64,000 nt of DNA from Variovorax sp. OV700 (GCF_900099805.1 NZ_FNDR01000006.1:62001-126000); one strand, 5' to 3'; numbered from the stretch's first letter, positions 37,356 to 46,835 are shown. Made by a program: numbers and translations. Notes: generated by a model not told the origin, from the letters alone.

Positions 37356-38212
37356 GTGCTCCGGCCAAGCAGGCCATGCGGGCGCAGCAGCAGCACGGCC
37401 GCCATCGCGATATAGATCATCAGGCTCGCCCCCGGCGGCCAGATGGTGCTCATGAGGCTTTGCACGATGCCGATCAGCAAGCCGCCGACCAGCGCGCCGC
37501 CGAAGCTGCCGAGCCCGCCGATCACCACCACCACGAAGGCAACGCCCAGCGCCTCGACGCCCATGAAGGGCTCGGCACCTCGAATCGGTGCGGCCAATAC
37601 GCCGGCCAGCGCAGCAGTTGCCGCGCCCAGTGCGAACACCAGGCTGAACACGCGAAACACGTTGATGCCTAGCAGCGAGACCATTTCGGTCGACTCGCTG
37701 CCCGCGCGCACCGCGCTGCCCAGTCGCGTGCCTTCGAGCACCCACCACAGCAGCACCGCCAGCACGGCGGTGAAGCCGATGACGAACAGCCGGTACTTGG
37801 GATAGACGAAGCTGCCCCACATCACCACGCCCTGCAGCAGGTCGGGGGTCGCCACGCTGTTGCCCAGAGGCCCCCAGAACACGATGACGATCTCCTGCAC
37901 CGCCAACGCGAGCCCCACGGTCACGAGGATGTGGAACTCGTGCGCCTTGGCGTACACGCGGCGCAGCAACAGCTTCTCCGCGAGCCAGCCCAGCCCGCCC
38001 ACGAAAAGCGGCACCAGCACCAGTGCGGCCCAGAAATCGAGCCCCCACTGCATGGCCTGGAAGCACAAGTACGCGCCCAGCAAATAGAAAGCCCCGTGCG
38101 CGAAATTCACGAAGCGCAGCAGGCCGAACACGATGGACAAGCCAACGGCCAGCAGGAAATACAGCATGCCGATGCCGATTCCGTTGATGGTCTGGAGCAG
38201 GTAGACGGTCAT
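37352..38212 (-). CDS. livH: Branched-chain-type ABC transporter permease LivH
   Basis: This 286-residue permease begins with INGIGIGMLYFLLAVGLSIVFGLLRFVNFAHGA, the LivH signature. It also has the EAA-type loop TRLGSAVRAGSESTEMVSLLGIN. About eight membrane segments are expected. It starts 26 bases after the first binding-protein gene. Confidence 0.93.
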   Translation of the reverse strand: MTVYLLQTINGIGIGMLYFLLAVGLSIVFGLLRFVNFAHGAFYLLGAYLCFQAMQWGLDFWAALVLVPLFVGGLGWLAEKLLLRRVYAKAHEFHILVTVGLALAVQEIVIVFWGPLGNSVATPDLLQGVVMWGSFVYPKYRLFVIGFTAVLAVLLWWVLEGTRLGSAVRAGSESTEMVSLLGINVFRVFSLVFALGAATAALAGVLAAPIRGAEPFMGVEALGVAFVVVVIGGLGSFGGALVGGLLIGIVQSLMSTIWPPGASLMIYIAMAAVLLLRPHGLLGRST

Positions 38213-38238
38213 GGGCGCGCCGGTGTCCTTGACGAGCC

Positions 38239-39444
38239 TCAGGCCAGCTTGCAGCCGGTCTTGTCCACTGCAAGGAAGGACTTGCCGGAACTCACCACGT
38301 CCACGTAGTCGGCCGGGTTCTTCATCTTCGACTTGGCCTTGCCCTTGAGCAGGTAGTAGTCCTTGATGACCTGGTGGTCTGCCTTGCGGATTTCCTCCGT
38401 GCCCGTGAGGCCGTCGTACTTCATGCCTTCGAGCGCCGCAATCACGGCCTTCTGGTCGACGGTGCCCGCCTTGACGATGCCGTCGATGAGGATCTTGGTG
38501 CAGACATACGAGCCTGCGAGGCTGTAGTTGGGCACGATCTTCAGCTTGTCGGCCGTGAGCTTCACCAGGTCCTTGTTGAGCGTGGTGTCGGCCGTGTGCC
38601 AGTACTGCGCACCGAAGTAGACGCCGTCGCACAGGTCGGCGCCCAGTTCGTCGAACTGCTCCAGCCCCGAGGCCCAGGCAATGAGGATCGTCATGTTCTT
38701 GTGCATGCCGAAGCTCACCGCCTGGCGCAGCGCCGCTGACGACTGCGCGCCGAAGTTCAAGAGCAGCAACACGTCGGGCTTGGCCGCCATGGCGTTGGTG
38801 AGGTAGCCGCTGAACTCCTTCTCGTTGAGCGAGTGGTAGCTGTTGCCCACGTGCTCGATGCCCTTCTCCTGGAAGATGTTCTTGGCAGCTCCCAGCAGGC
38901 CTTCGCCGAAGACGTACTGCGGCGTGATGGTGTACCAGCGCTTGGCCTTGGGCATGGTGGCGATCAGCGGGCGCACCGTCTGCTCGACGGCGCCGAAGGT
39001 AGGCACCGACCAGCGGAAGGTGGCGGGGTTGCAGTCCTTGCCCGTGATCTCGTCCGCACCCGCGGTGGTGATGAAGATGCCGCCGGCCTTCTCGGCCTCC
39101 TTGCCCATGGCCAGCGCTTCCGACGACAGGATGCCGCCCGCGAAGAACTTGGCGCCCTGCTGCTGCGAGGCTTCCTGCACCTTGCGCACGGCGGTGGCCG
39201 GCTTGCCTTCGGTGTCCAGCACCGTGTAAGCCAGCGGGCGCTTGAGCACGCTGCCGTATTGCTCGATAGCCAGCTTCATGCCCAGGTCGGCGAACTTGCC
39301 GTTCGCCGCGAAGGCACCCGACATCGGAACCGGGCAGCCGAAGCGGATCGCGTCGGCCGATTGGGCGAAGGCGGCGCGGCCACCCAGGAGCGAAGCGGGA
39401 GCGGCCGACAAGGCGGCAAGCTGAAGAAGGTGTCTGCGTTGCAT
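38239..39444 (-). CDS. Branched-chain-type ABC transporter substrate-binding protein (first gene of operon)
   Basis: This 401-residue protein has a long signal peptide (residues 1 to about 27, ending AFAQS, with QRRHLLQLAALSAA typical of Tat-like leaders) and a type 1 periplasmic binding fold (IRFGCPVPMSGAFAANGKFADLGM, TITPQYVFGEGLLG). It is the first gene of the eight-gene operon, which lies divergent to a GntR regulator. The ligand is unknown; the downstream hydrolases suggest an amide or ureide. Confidence 0.92.
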   Translation of the reverse strand: MQRRHLLQLAALSAAPASLLGGRAAFAQSADAIRFGCPVPMSGAFAANGKFADLGMKLAIEQYGSVLKRPLAYTVLDTEGKPATAVRKVQEASQQQGAKFFAGGILSSEALAMGKEAEKAGGIFITTAGADEITGKDCNPATFRWSVPTFGAVEQTVRPLIATMPKAKRWYTITPQYVFGEGLLGAAKNIFQEKGIEHVGNSYHSLNEKEFSGYLTNAMAAKPDVLLLLNFGAQSSAALRQAVSFGMHKNMTILIAWASGLEQFDELGADLCDGVYFGAQYWHTADTTLNKDLVKLTADKLKIVPNYSLAGSYVCTKILIDGIVKAGTVDQKAVIAALEGMKYDGLTGTEEIRKADHQVIKDYYLLKGKAKSKMKNPADYVDVVSSGKSFLAVDKTGCKLA

Positions 39445-39631
39445 GAAATTCTCCGGACGTGGTTGGGAGGTAAGGGAAAGTGCGGCCTGAGGTCGGCAGC
39501 GAATTTAAGCGGATAAATAGGATTAATATGCTGGTAAAAACCCGCTAGCAATGGCCGTGCCAAAATCCGGGAAGGCCGGGCCCGATACCTGCTCCAAGTG
39601 CCCCCATCACTCTCGAAATGACTGTTCACGC

Positions 39632-40417
39632 ATGAAATCGCCGCAGGACGCCATGACCTTTGGGCAAAACCGCCCCAGGCGGCAAAAGCTCTCCGATGTC
39701 ATCGTCGAGGACGTCAAGCGCTGGATCGTTGCCGAGCGCAAGCAGCCGGGCGACCGGCTGCCGAACGAGAAGGAATTGATCGAGCTCTTCGGCTACTCGA
39801 AGAGCACGGTGCGCGAGGCATTGAAGGCGCTGGAAGTGCGCGGGCTGATCTCCATTCGCACGGGGCCGGGCGGCGGGGCGTATCTGCAGCAGGTGTCGGT
39901 CGACCACGCGTCGGAGCCGCTGCGCAACTTCCTGCACTTTCATCACCTGGACGGGCACCACATCTATCAGCTGCGCAAGGTGCTGGAGCCCGAATTGGCA
40001 GTGAGCGTGGTCGGCCGGCTGACGCCCGAGCAGTTCGAGCGGCTCGAAGCCAACGTGCGCCTTTGCACGATAGAGCCCACCACCGAGGACGAGCTGCGCA
40101 GCCAGCGCGAGGCCGAGCTTGCGTTTCACACCATGCTGGCCGAGGCCTGCCCCAATCCGGTGCTGTCCTTCATGTGCCGCTTCCTCAACGATCTGCTGCG
40201 CGACCTCGTCGTCTACAAAAAGGCGCTGGACCATCACCACTTCGGCGAGGCCAATGTGGACTATCACACGCAGTTGCTCGATGCCTACCGCCGCGAAGAC
40301 GCCGACACCGTGCGCCGCCTGATGGCCGAGCACATGGTCGACGCCGAGGCGCACATGCACGAGATGGAGGCGCACATCGGGGCCAAGCATCTGTTGCTGC
40401 CCAGCGGGCAGCGTTGA
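39632..40417 (+). CDS. GntR/FadR-family transcriptional regulator
   Basis: This 261-residue protein has an N-terminal winged helix (PGDRLPNEKELIELFGYSKSTVREALKALEVRGLI) and a helical FCD ligand-binding domain with conserved aspartate/histidine positions. It diverges from the eight-gene import and hydrolase operon, with about 187 bases between start codons, and is its likely repressor. The ATG at 39632 is preferred; an in-frame ATG lies at 39653 and another at 39551. Confidence 0.88.
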   Translation: MKSPQDAMTFGQNRPRRQKLSDVIVEDVKRWIVAERKQPGDRLPNEKELIELFGYSKSTVREALKALEVRGLISIRTGPGGGAYLQQVSVDHASEPLRNFLHFHHLDGHHIYQLRKVLEPELAVSVVGRLTPEQFERLEANVRLCTIEPTTEDELRSQREAELAFHTMLAEACPNPVLSFMCRFLNDLLRDLVVYKKALDHHHFGEANVDYHTQLLDAYRREDADTVRRLMAEHMVDAEAHMHEMEAHIGAKHLLLPSGQR

Positions 40418-40458
40418 TTCAGGGCGCGTGCACAGGACAAACGAATCGGGGCACGGAA

Positions 40459-41427
40459 TCAGGCATGGGCTTTCTCCAGACAGTCCTGAAACGCCAACAC
40501 AGCTCGTGAAGGCTTCGGCGACCTTCGCAGCAGGCTCACGAATCGGCACACATAGTTGAATCGCGCTGGCAACACCGCCTTCATCAGCCCACGCTCCTCG
40601 AACACCTGCGCGTAGTGGTCGGGCAAAAAACCGAGAAATCGCCCCGAAAGAATCAGCGTGGCAATCGCCTCCTGGTCGAAGCCCGTCGCCTTGCGCGAGA
40701 GCTTGGCCCGGTGGCTCAACTCCATGTTGGGGGAGTGGTAGCCCAGACCCGCGAAATGATGCTCACGCAGCTTGGTCCATGTGAGTTTTGCGTTGTTGCT
40801 TTCGAAGAGCGGATGACCCTTGCCGCAATAAAGCAGCATCGTCTCGTCGAACAGGTCGGCATACACCAGGCTCTTTGAAGCGCGGTGCGCCGGAATGATG
40901 CCGATCTGGAAGTTGCCCTCCAGCACACCCTGTTCTATCGCGTTGATCGACCCCACGTGCACCGCCAGGTTCACCTCGGGCGCAATCTCCGTGAAGCGCG
41001 CGATCGCGTCGCCAATGCGCGCCTTCGGGTTGGTGGCCGTCTTGTCGAACAGCGCCACCTCCAGCTGCCCGCCCATGCGGTTGTGGATGTCGTCGATGCT
41101 GCCGCGAAACGCATCCACCGAAGCCAGCAGCCGCAGCGTCTCGTCGTACACGCGCTGGCCCTCGGCCGTGAGCGCAAAACCCGCCCGGCCGCGCCGGCAC
41201 AGCACCAGACCGAGCCGCGTTTCCAGGTCTTTCACGTGCCGGCTCACCGTGGAGGTGCCGATGTTCAGCTCCAGCTCGGCCGCCGCCATGCCGCCGCAGT
41301 CGACCACGCTCTTGAACACCTTGAGCAGGCGCAAGTCCATGTCGCTGAGCTGCCCCAATACGGCGCGATTGCGGGTGCCCGGGGCACCGTTCTGGGCATT
41401 GCTACGGGTCTTGGCCTTTACTTGCAT
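40459..41427 (-). CDS. LysR-family transcriptional regulator
   Basis: This 322-residue protein has an N-terminal winged helix (MDLRLLKVFKSVVDCGGMAAAELELNIGTSTVSRHVKDLE) preceded by about 29 extra basic residues, and a LysR co-inducer-binding domain (GGQLEVALFDKTATN onward). It diverges from the transaminase gene, with 108 bases between starts, and probably controls it. It converges with the GntR gene. Confidence 0.9.
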   Translation of the reverse strand: MQVKAKTRSNAQNGAPGTRNRAVLGQLSDMDLRLLKVFKSVVDCGGMAAAELELNIGTSTVSRHVKDLETRLGLVLCRRGRAGFALTAEGQRVYDETLRLLASVDAFRGSIDDIHNRMGGQLEVALFDKTATNPKARIGDAIARFTEIAPEVNLAVHVGSINAIEQGVLEGNFQIGIIPAHRASKSLVYADLFDETMLLYCGKGHPLFESNNAKLTWTKLREHHFAGLGYHSPNMELSHRAKLSRKATGFDQEAIATLILSGRFLGFLPDHYAQVFEERGLMKAVLPARFNYVCRFVSLLRRSPKPSRAVLAFQDCLEKAHA

Positions 41428-41535
41428 GAAGTGTCAAGTGAACATTGATATTGCGCCATTCTCCACACTGATGGCTGTGCCAACAATCCGCATATCTCAT
41501 TACCCCTTTGGAGCCCGCCCCGAGCGGGAAGCGCC

Positions 41536-42891
41536 ATGACCCTTGCCACACCCGCCATCGAACCGACGCCTGCCCTGCGCACCGACGCCGCCTGGCTCGA
41601 CGCGCACTGGATGCCCTACACCGGCAACCGCAACTTCAAGGCTGATCCGCGCATGATCGTCGAGGCCAAGGGCGCCTATTTCACCGATGGCGACGGCCGC
41701 AAGATCTTCGACGGCCTCTCGGGTCTCTGGTGCTCGGGCCTCGGTCACGGCCGCCCCGAAATCACCGAGGCGGTGAGCCGCCAGATCGCCAAGCTCGATT
41801 ACTCGCCCGCCTTCCAGTTCGGCCACCCGCTCTCGTTCGAGCTGGCCAACAAGATCAAGGACCTGACGCCCGCGGGCCTGGACTATGTGTTCTTCACCGG
41901 CTCGGGCTCCGAAGCCGCCGACACCTCGCTCAAGATGGCGCGCGCCTACTGGCGCACCAAGGGCCTCGCCAGCAAGACGCGCCTGATCGGCCGCGAGAAG
42001 GGCTACCACGGCGTCAACTTCGGCGGCATTTCGGTCGGCGGCATCGCGGCCAACCGCAAGCTCTTCGGCCAGGGCGTGGAGGCGGACCACCTGCCGCACA
42101 CGCAGATTGCAGCCAACGCCTTCACGCGCGGCATGCCCGAGAACGGCGCCGAACTGGCCGACCGCCTGCTCGACCTGATCGCGCTGCACGATGCTTCGAA
42201 CATCGCGGCCGTGATCGTGGAGCCCTTCGCGGGTTCGGCCGGCGTGGTGATTCCGCCCAAGGGCTACCTGAAGCGGCTGCGCGACATCTGCACCGCGAAC
42301 AACATCCTCCTGATCTTTGACGAGGTGATCACCGGTTTCGGCCGCTGCGGCGCGCTCACGGGCGCCGAAGCCTTCGGTGTGACGCCAGACATCATGAACA
42401 TCGCCAAGCAGGTGACCAACGGCGCGCAGCCACTGGGCGCGGTGATTGCCAGCAAGGAGATCTACGACACCTTCATGGCGGCGGGCGGCCCCGACTACAT
42501 GCTCGAATTTCCGCACGGCTACACCTACGGCGCGCACCCGGTGGCCTGCGCTGCAGGCATCGCGGCGCTCGACGTGCTCCAGAAGGAAGACATGGTCGGC
42601 CGCGTGAAAACGCTCGCCCCGCATTTCGAGAACGCGGTGCACAGCCTCAAGGGCAGCAAGCACGTGACGGACATCCGCAACTACGGCCTGGCCGCCGGCA
42701 TCACGATCGCAGCGCTGCCCGGCGAACCGGCACGCCGCCCGTACGAGATTGCGATGAACTGCTGGAAGAAGGGCTTCTACGTGCGCTACGGCGGCGACAC
42801 GATCCAGATTGCACCGCCCTTCATTTCCGAGAAGGCCGAGATCGACCGCCTCATCAACGCGCTGGGCGACGCACTCGCTGAAACCGCCTGA
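41536..42891 (+). CDS. Class III omega-amino-acid:pyruvate aminotransferase
   Basis: This 451-residue PLP enzyme belongs to the beta-alanine:pyruvate transaminase (BauA) group. LWCSGLGHGRPEI, FFTGSGSEAADTSLKMARAY (cofactor phosphate binding) and LLIFDEVITGFGR (the Asp that contacts the pyridine nitrogen) are present. The PLP lysine is K291 in NIAKQVTNGAQPLGA. It transfers an amino group from an omega-amino acid or amine to pyruvate. The adjacent divergent LysR gene is its likely regulator. The exact donor cannot be set from sequence. Confidence 0.92.
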   Translation: MTLATPAIEPTPALRTDAAWLDAHWMPYTGNRNFKADPRMIVEAKGAYFTDGDGRKIFDGLSGLWCSGLGHGRPEITEAVSRQIAKLDYSPAFQFGHPLSFELANKIKDLTPAGLDYVFFTGSGSEAADTSLKMARAYWRTKGLASKTRLIGREKGYHGVNFGGISVGGIAANRKLFGQGVEADHLPHTQIAANAFTRGMPENGAELADRLLDLIALHDASNIAAVIVEPFAGSAGVVIPPKGYLKRLRDICTANNILLIFDEVITGFGRCGALTGAEAFGVTPDIMNIAKQVTNGAQPLGAVIASKEIYDTFMAAGGPDYMLEFPHGYTYGAHPVACAAGIAALDVLQKEDMVGRVKTLAPHFENAVHSLKGSKHVTDIRNYGLAAGITIAALPGEPARRPYEIAMNCWKKGFYVRYGGDTIQIAPPFISEKAEIDRLINALGDALAETA

Positions 42892-42962
42892 CGCGCGGCC
42901 GGCGGCGGGCAATGGGCGGCTCTGCATAATGAGCCGGCCTCCATCTCCGCCCGCCAGCTTTC

Positions 42963-44069
42963 GTGCATCAGATCGACCTTTCCTACGCGATACGTCCCCG
43001 CCGCAACGGTTCGCGGCAGATCCGCAATCCACTGATGCAGATGCTGCAGGCGGTGCGCGAGCACGGCTCCATCTCGGCCGCCGCGCGCGCGCTCGGCCTT
43101 TCCTACCGCCATGTGTGGGGTGAGCTCAAGCACTGGGAACAGACGCTCGGCCACCCGCTGATACAGGGCGAACAGGGCCAGCGCGCGCAGCTTTCCGAAT
43201 TCGGCGACAAGCTGCTGTGGGCCGAGCGCCAGGCCCAGGCCCGGCTGGCGCCGCAGATCGAGGCACTGCACGCCGAACTGGAGCGCGCCTTCGCCGTCGC
43301 CTTCGATGACCGCACCCACGTACTGAGCCTGCACGCGAGCCACGACGACGCGCTGGCGCTGCTGCGCACCCACGCCGCAGGCACAGCCCAGCTGCACCTT
43401 GACATTCATTTCACCGGCAGCGTGGATGCGATCCGCGCGCTCAACCAGGGCCGCTGCGTGATGGCGGGCTTTCATACGCTGGAGCATGCACCGCGCGGCT
43501 CGCTGGCCCAGCGTACCTACCAGCCGCTGCTCAAGCCCGGGCAGCACAAGCTCATCGGGTTCGCACGGCGAACGCAAGGCCTCATCGTGGCGTCGGGCAA
43601 TCCGCTGCGCCTGCACTCGCTGGCCGACGTGGCACGGCTGCGGGCGCGCTACGTCAACCGGGCGATCGGCACCGGCACGCGCGTGCTGCTCGACGATCTG
43701 TTGGCGCAGGCGGGGCTCGATGCCACCGCGCTCGCGGGCTACGAACGCTCTGAAACCTCGCATGCCGCGGTGGCGCAGGCCGTGGCGTCAGGCCAGGCCG
43801 ATGCCGGGCTCGGGCTCGAATCGGCAGCCCACGCCGTGGGGTTGGGCTTCGTGCCCCTGGTGCACGAGCGCTACCACCTCGCCTGCCTCAAGTCGGCGCT
43901 CGAGCAGCCGGCGATGCAGGCGCTGGTGGCCGTGCTGCGCAGCGAAACCTGGCAGCACCTGCTGGGCACGCTGCCCGGTTACGAAACCGCGGCCAGCGGC
44001 GAGGTCCAGTCGCTGCGCGCGCTGCTGCCCTGGTGGACCTTCCCCCGCGAGAAGAAGCACAGCCACTAA
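42963..44069 (+). CDS. ModE-type HTH regulator fused to a periplasmic-binding-like domain
   Basis: This 368-residue protein begins with a ModE/LysR-type winged helix (GSISAAARALGLSYRHVWGELK, then GQRAQLSEFGDKLLWAE) and lacks the TOBE domains of ModE. From about residue 115 it has a binding-protein-like domain (COG1910 type: GRCVMAGFHTLEHA, FARRTQGLIVASGNPLRL, GTGTRVLLDDLL, SGQADAGLGLESAA). It should be a cytoplasmic one-component regulator that senses a small ligand, possibly an oxyanion such as molybdate or tungstate. The start is GTG at 42963. It precedes an MFS gene by 35 bases. Confidence 0.82.
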   Translation: MHQIDLSYAIRPRRNGSRQIRNPLMQMLQAVREHGSISAAARALGLSYRHVWGELKHWEQTLGHPLIQGEQGQRAQLSEFGDKLLWAERQAQARLAPQIEALHAELERAFAVAFDDRTHVLSLHASHDDALALLRTHAAGTAQLHLDIHFTGSVDAIRALNQGRCVMAGFHTLEHAPRGSLAQRTYQPLLKPGQHKLIGFARRTQGLIVASGNPLRLHSLADVARLRARYVNRAIGTGTRVLLDDLLAQAGLDATALAGYERSETSHAAVAQAVASGQADAGLGLESAAHAVGLGFVPLVHERYHLACLKSALEQPAMQALVAVLRSETWQHLLGTLPGYETAASGEVQSLRALLPWWTFPREKKHSH

Positions 44070-44104
44070 AGGGCCGCAAAAGCACATGGGTTAAGGTTGA
44101 GCCC

Positions 44105-45544
44105 ATGACGACAGCCGCAGTGCACAGCGACATTCCTGCCCGTCTCGACCGCCTGCCCTGGTCGCGCTGGCACTGGCGAGTGGTGATCGCACTCGGCGTG
44201 GCCTGGGTGCTCGACGGACTCGAGGTGACGCTGGTCGGCTCGATCGGCGCCGTGCTCGAGCGGCCCGACACGCTGGGGCTCAGCGCCGGCCAGATCGGCT
44301 GGTCGGGTTCTATCTACATCGCGGGAGCGGTCATAGGCGCCCTGATCTTCGGACGCCTGACCGACCGGCTCGGGCGAAAGAAACTGTTCCTGGTCACGCT
44401 GGTGGTCTACACGGTGGGCACGCTGGCCACCGCGTTCTCGCCGGACTTCGCCTTCTTCGCGCTCTGCCGCTTCGTCACGGGCCTGGGCATCGGCGGCGAA
44501 TACGCGGCCATCAACTCCGCCATTGACGAGCTGATTCCGGCGCGCGTGCGCGGCCGCGTCAACCTGGCGATCAACGGCAGCTTCTGGATTGGCGCGGCGC
44601 TGGGCGCCGGGCTCAGCCTGGTGCTGCTCGATGCGCGCGTGATCGGGCCCGTGTGGGGCTGGCGCGCGGGCTTCGCGCTGGGCGCGGTGCTGGCCGTGGC
44701 CATCCTGCTGGTGCGGCGCGACGTACCCGAAAGCCCGCGCTGGCTGATGGCGCACGGCCGCGCCGACGAGGCGCAGCGCATCATCGAGGACATCGAGGCT
44801 CAGGTGCGCTCGCAGCACGGCCCGCTGGCGGCGGCCGAAGGCCGCGTGGCCTACGCCGGCGGGCGCCACCACAGCCCGTCGATGCGCGAAGTGGCGCACG
44901 TGCTGCTGCGCCGCTATCGCGAGCGCAGCGTGGTCGCCGTAGCGCTGATGGTCTCGCAGGCTTTTTTCTACAACGCGATCTTCTTCACCTACGCTCTGGT
45001 GCTCACGCGCTTCTACGGCGTGGCCGAAGACAACGTGGCGCTCTACATTTTTCCGTTTGCGCTTGGCAACGTCCTCGGCCCCTTGCTGCTCGGCCCGCTG
45101 TTCGACAGCGTGGGCCGGCGCAAGATGATCGCGCTCACCTACGTGCTCGCAGGCGTCGGGCTTGCGCTCACCGGCTGGGCCTTCATGATGGGCTGGCTCG
45201 ATGCGCGCAGCCAGGCGCTGTGTTGGTCCGCAGTGTTCTTCCTGGCCTCGGCCGCCGCGAGCTCGGCCTATCTCACGGTCAGCGAAGTCTTTCCACTCGA
45301 GATGCGGGCCATGGCGATTGCGATCTTCTATGCCATCGGCATGGGCGCGGGCGGTTTCGCGGCGCCGGTGCTGTTTGGCGTGCTGATCGAAACCGGGAGC
45401 CGGGGCGCGGTGATGGTGGGCTACGCGATCGGCGCCACGCTGGTCATCGTCGCGGGATTGCTGGCCCTGCGCTATGCGGCCGATGCGGAGTGCAAACCGC
45501 TGGAGGAAGTGGCGCCGCCGCTCTCATCGGGCGGCATTCCCTAG
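44105..45544 (+). CDS. MFS transporter, sugar/metabolite:H+ symporter type
   Basis: This 479-residue protein has about 12 membrane segments and two copies of the MFS loop motif, GRLTDRLGRKKLFL and GPLFDSVGRRKMIAL. GLGIGGEYAAINSAIDELIPARVRGR is typical of the aromatic-acid/sugar symporter branch. Substrate unknown. The ATG at 44105 follows the preceding regulator stop by 35 bases, so the two may be co-transcribed. Confidence 0.9.
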   Translation: MTTAAVHSDIPARLDRLPWSRWHWRVVIALGVAWVLDGLEVTLVGSIGAVLERPDTLGLSAGQIGWSGSIYIAGAVIGALIFGRLTDRLGRKKLFLVTLVVYTVGTLATAFSPDFAFFALCRFVTGLGIGGEYAAINSAIDELIPARVRGRVNLAINGSFWIGAALGAGLSLVLLDARVIGPVWGWRAGFALGAVLAVAILLVRRDVPESPRWLMAHGRADEAQRIIEDIEAQVRSQHGPLAAAEGRVAYAGGRHHSPSMREVAHVLLRRYRERSVVAVALMVSQAFFYNAIFFTYALVLTRFYGVAEDNVALYIFPFALGNVLGPLLLGPLFDSVGRRKMIALTYVLAGVGLALTGWAFMMGWLDARSQALCWSAVFFLASAAASSAYLTVSEVFPLEMRAMAIAIFYAIGMGAGGFAAPVLFGVLIETGSRGAVMVGYAIGATLVIVAGLLALRYAADAECKPLEEVAPPLSSGGIP

Positions 45545-45560
45545 CGACGCCGAGGGCGAC

Positions 45561-46835
45561 TCACAGACTGCAGGTTCGAAAGCCGAAGAAGCCGTCGTCG
45601 CGGTCCGGCAGTGCAAAGCCGCGGCGCCGCGGCGAGCGCAGGCGCGCCCGGGTTGCGAACGAGGCGCCGCGCAGCACGCGCGCGCGGCCGAATGCGGGGG
45701 CGGGGTCGAACTCGCTGCCCGCGCTCCACGGGTCGGCCCGAAAGCCGGGCCAGGGCCGCAGCGTGTTGGCGGCCCATTCGTGCACGTCGGCCCAGCGAAA
45801 GCCGCGGCGTGCCGCGGTCAACGCCGCAATCTCCCATTCAACCTCGGTCGCGATGCGCCGGCCGGCCCACCGCGCCCAGGCATCGGCCTCCCACCAGCTC
45901 AGATGCACCGCGCTGTGGTGGCCGGCCGCTCGCACCGTGGCGCCGAAACGCTGCTGCAGCACCGAGCCACCCGTGCCGTGGCGCGCTGCCCCGATCTGCT
46001 CGACATGGCGCGGCCCGCGCCGCCCCTCGATCTGCGAAGCCAGCCAGCGCCATCCTTCGGGGTGCCAGAGTTCCTCGCGGTCGTAGCCGCCTTCGTCGAC
46101 GAACTCGATGTACTGGTTCCACGTGACGGGCTGGGCGTCGATCTCGAACTCGGGCACGTCGATACGGTGCGCGCCGCGCTCCTGCGCAAATGCGAAGCCG
46201 CAGCCTTCGGGCAGGCCCATTTCCCACCGCGTGGCGGGCAGCAGCAGCGGCTCGCGCGTGACGGCGGCGGGCGTCGGCTCGATGCCCAGCGGCAGCCCCA
46301 GGGTCTGCGCCATCACGATGAACTGCTCGCCGCGCAGGTCCTCGTGGAACAGGGCAAGGCGATAGAAGTACAGCCCCGGATCGGTCTCGGCCGCATGCTC
46401 CAGCAGTTCGAGCGTGCTCTCCAGCGTTTCGAGCAGGTAGGCCTTGGTCTGGCCGAGGTCCGGCAGGCCGGGCGACCAGAGCTGCGCACGCGACGCTTGA
46501 GTCGGGTTCCACCAGTCGTCAGCGTTCGGATCGATGGCCGCCAGCCGGGTCGGACGCACCGGACACTCGGCGCCGAAGGCCCGTTGCGTGTTGCGCCCTA
46601 TCCACCATTCGGCGAACCAGCCGATGTGCCCGGCCAGCCACACAGGCGGCACCACGCTGGTGTCGTCTGTGCGCGCGATGTCAAGCGCGGCCGAACCCAG
46701 CGCCTCCTCATAAAGCGACAAGAGATGAAGCGTGTGGTTGCGCGCATCGATGAGGGCCAGCGACAGCAGTTCGCGGCCCGCCCGCTGCATGTCGGGCGAA
46801 TCGATGGAGTGCGGTAGGGAATGCGGCGCAGCCAT
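45561..46835 (-). CDS. SenA/EgtB-like nonheme iron enzyme (DinB-like plus FGE-sulfatase domains)
   Basis: This 424-residue protein has an N-terminal DinB-like helical domain and a C-terminal FGE-sulfatase domain (PVTWNQYIEFVDEGGYDRE, HLSWWEADAWARWAGRRIATEVEWE, RVLRGASFATRARL). This is the architecture of ergothioneine synthase EgtB and selenoneine synthase SenA, which join a sulfur or selenium donor to hercynine. The first expected iron ligand is present in LAGHIGWFAEWW. The HxxxH ligand motif reads HEDLR: the second histidine is arginine (codon CGC). senB and senC partners are not adjacent. Substrate and activity are therefore uncertain. Confidence 0.8.
   Translation of the reverse strand: MAAPHSLPHSIDSPDMQRAGRELLSLALIDARNHTLHLLSLYEEALGSAALDIARTDDTSVVPPVWLAGHIGWFAEWWIGRNTQRAFGAECPVRPTRLAAIDPNADDWWNPTQASRAQLWSPGLPDLGQTKAYLLETLESTLELLEHAAETDPGLYFYRLALFHEDLRGEQFIVMAQTLGLPLGIEPTPAAVTREPLLLPATRWEMGLPEGCGFAFAQERGAHRIDVPEFEIDAQPVTWNQYIEFVDEGGYDREELWHPEGWRWLASQIEGRRGPRHVEQIGAARHGTGGSVLQQRFGATVRAAGHHSAVHLSWWEADAWARWAGRRIATEVEWEIAALTAARRGFRWADVHEWAANTLRPWPGFRADPWSAGSEFDPAPAFGRARVLRGASFATRARLRSPRRRGFALPDRDDGFFGFRTCSL

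Noticed and set aside
39551..39631. Extended N-terminus of the GntR regulator from the ATG at 39551
   Set aside because: The added 27 residues are Cys/Pro/Ser-rich and unlike GntR N-termini; the ATG at 39632 fits better.
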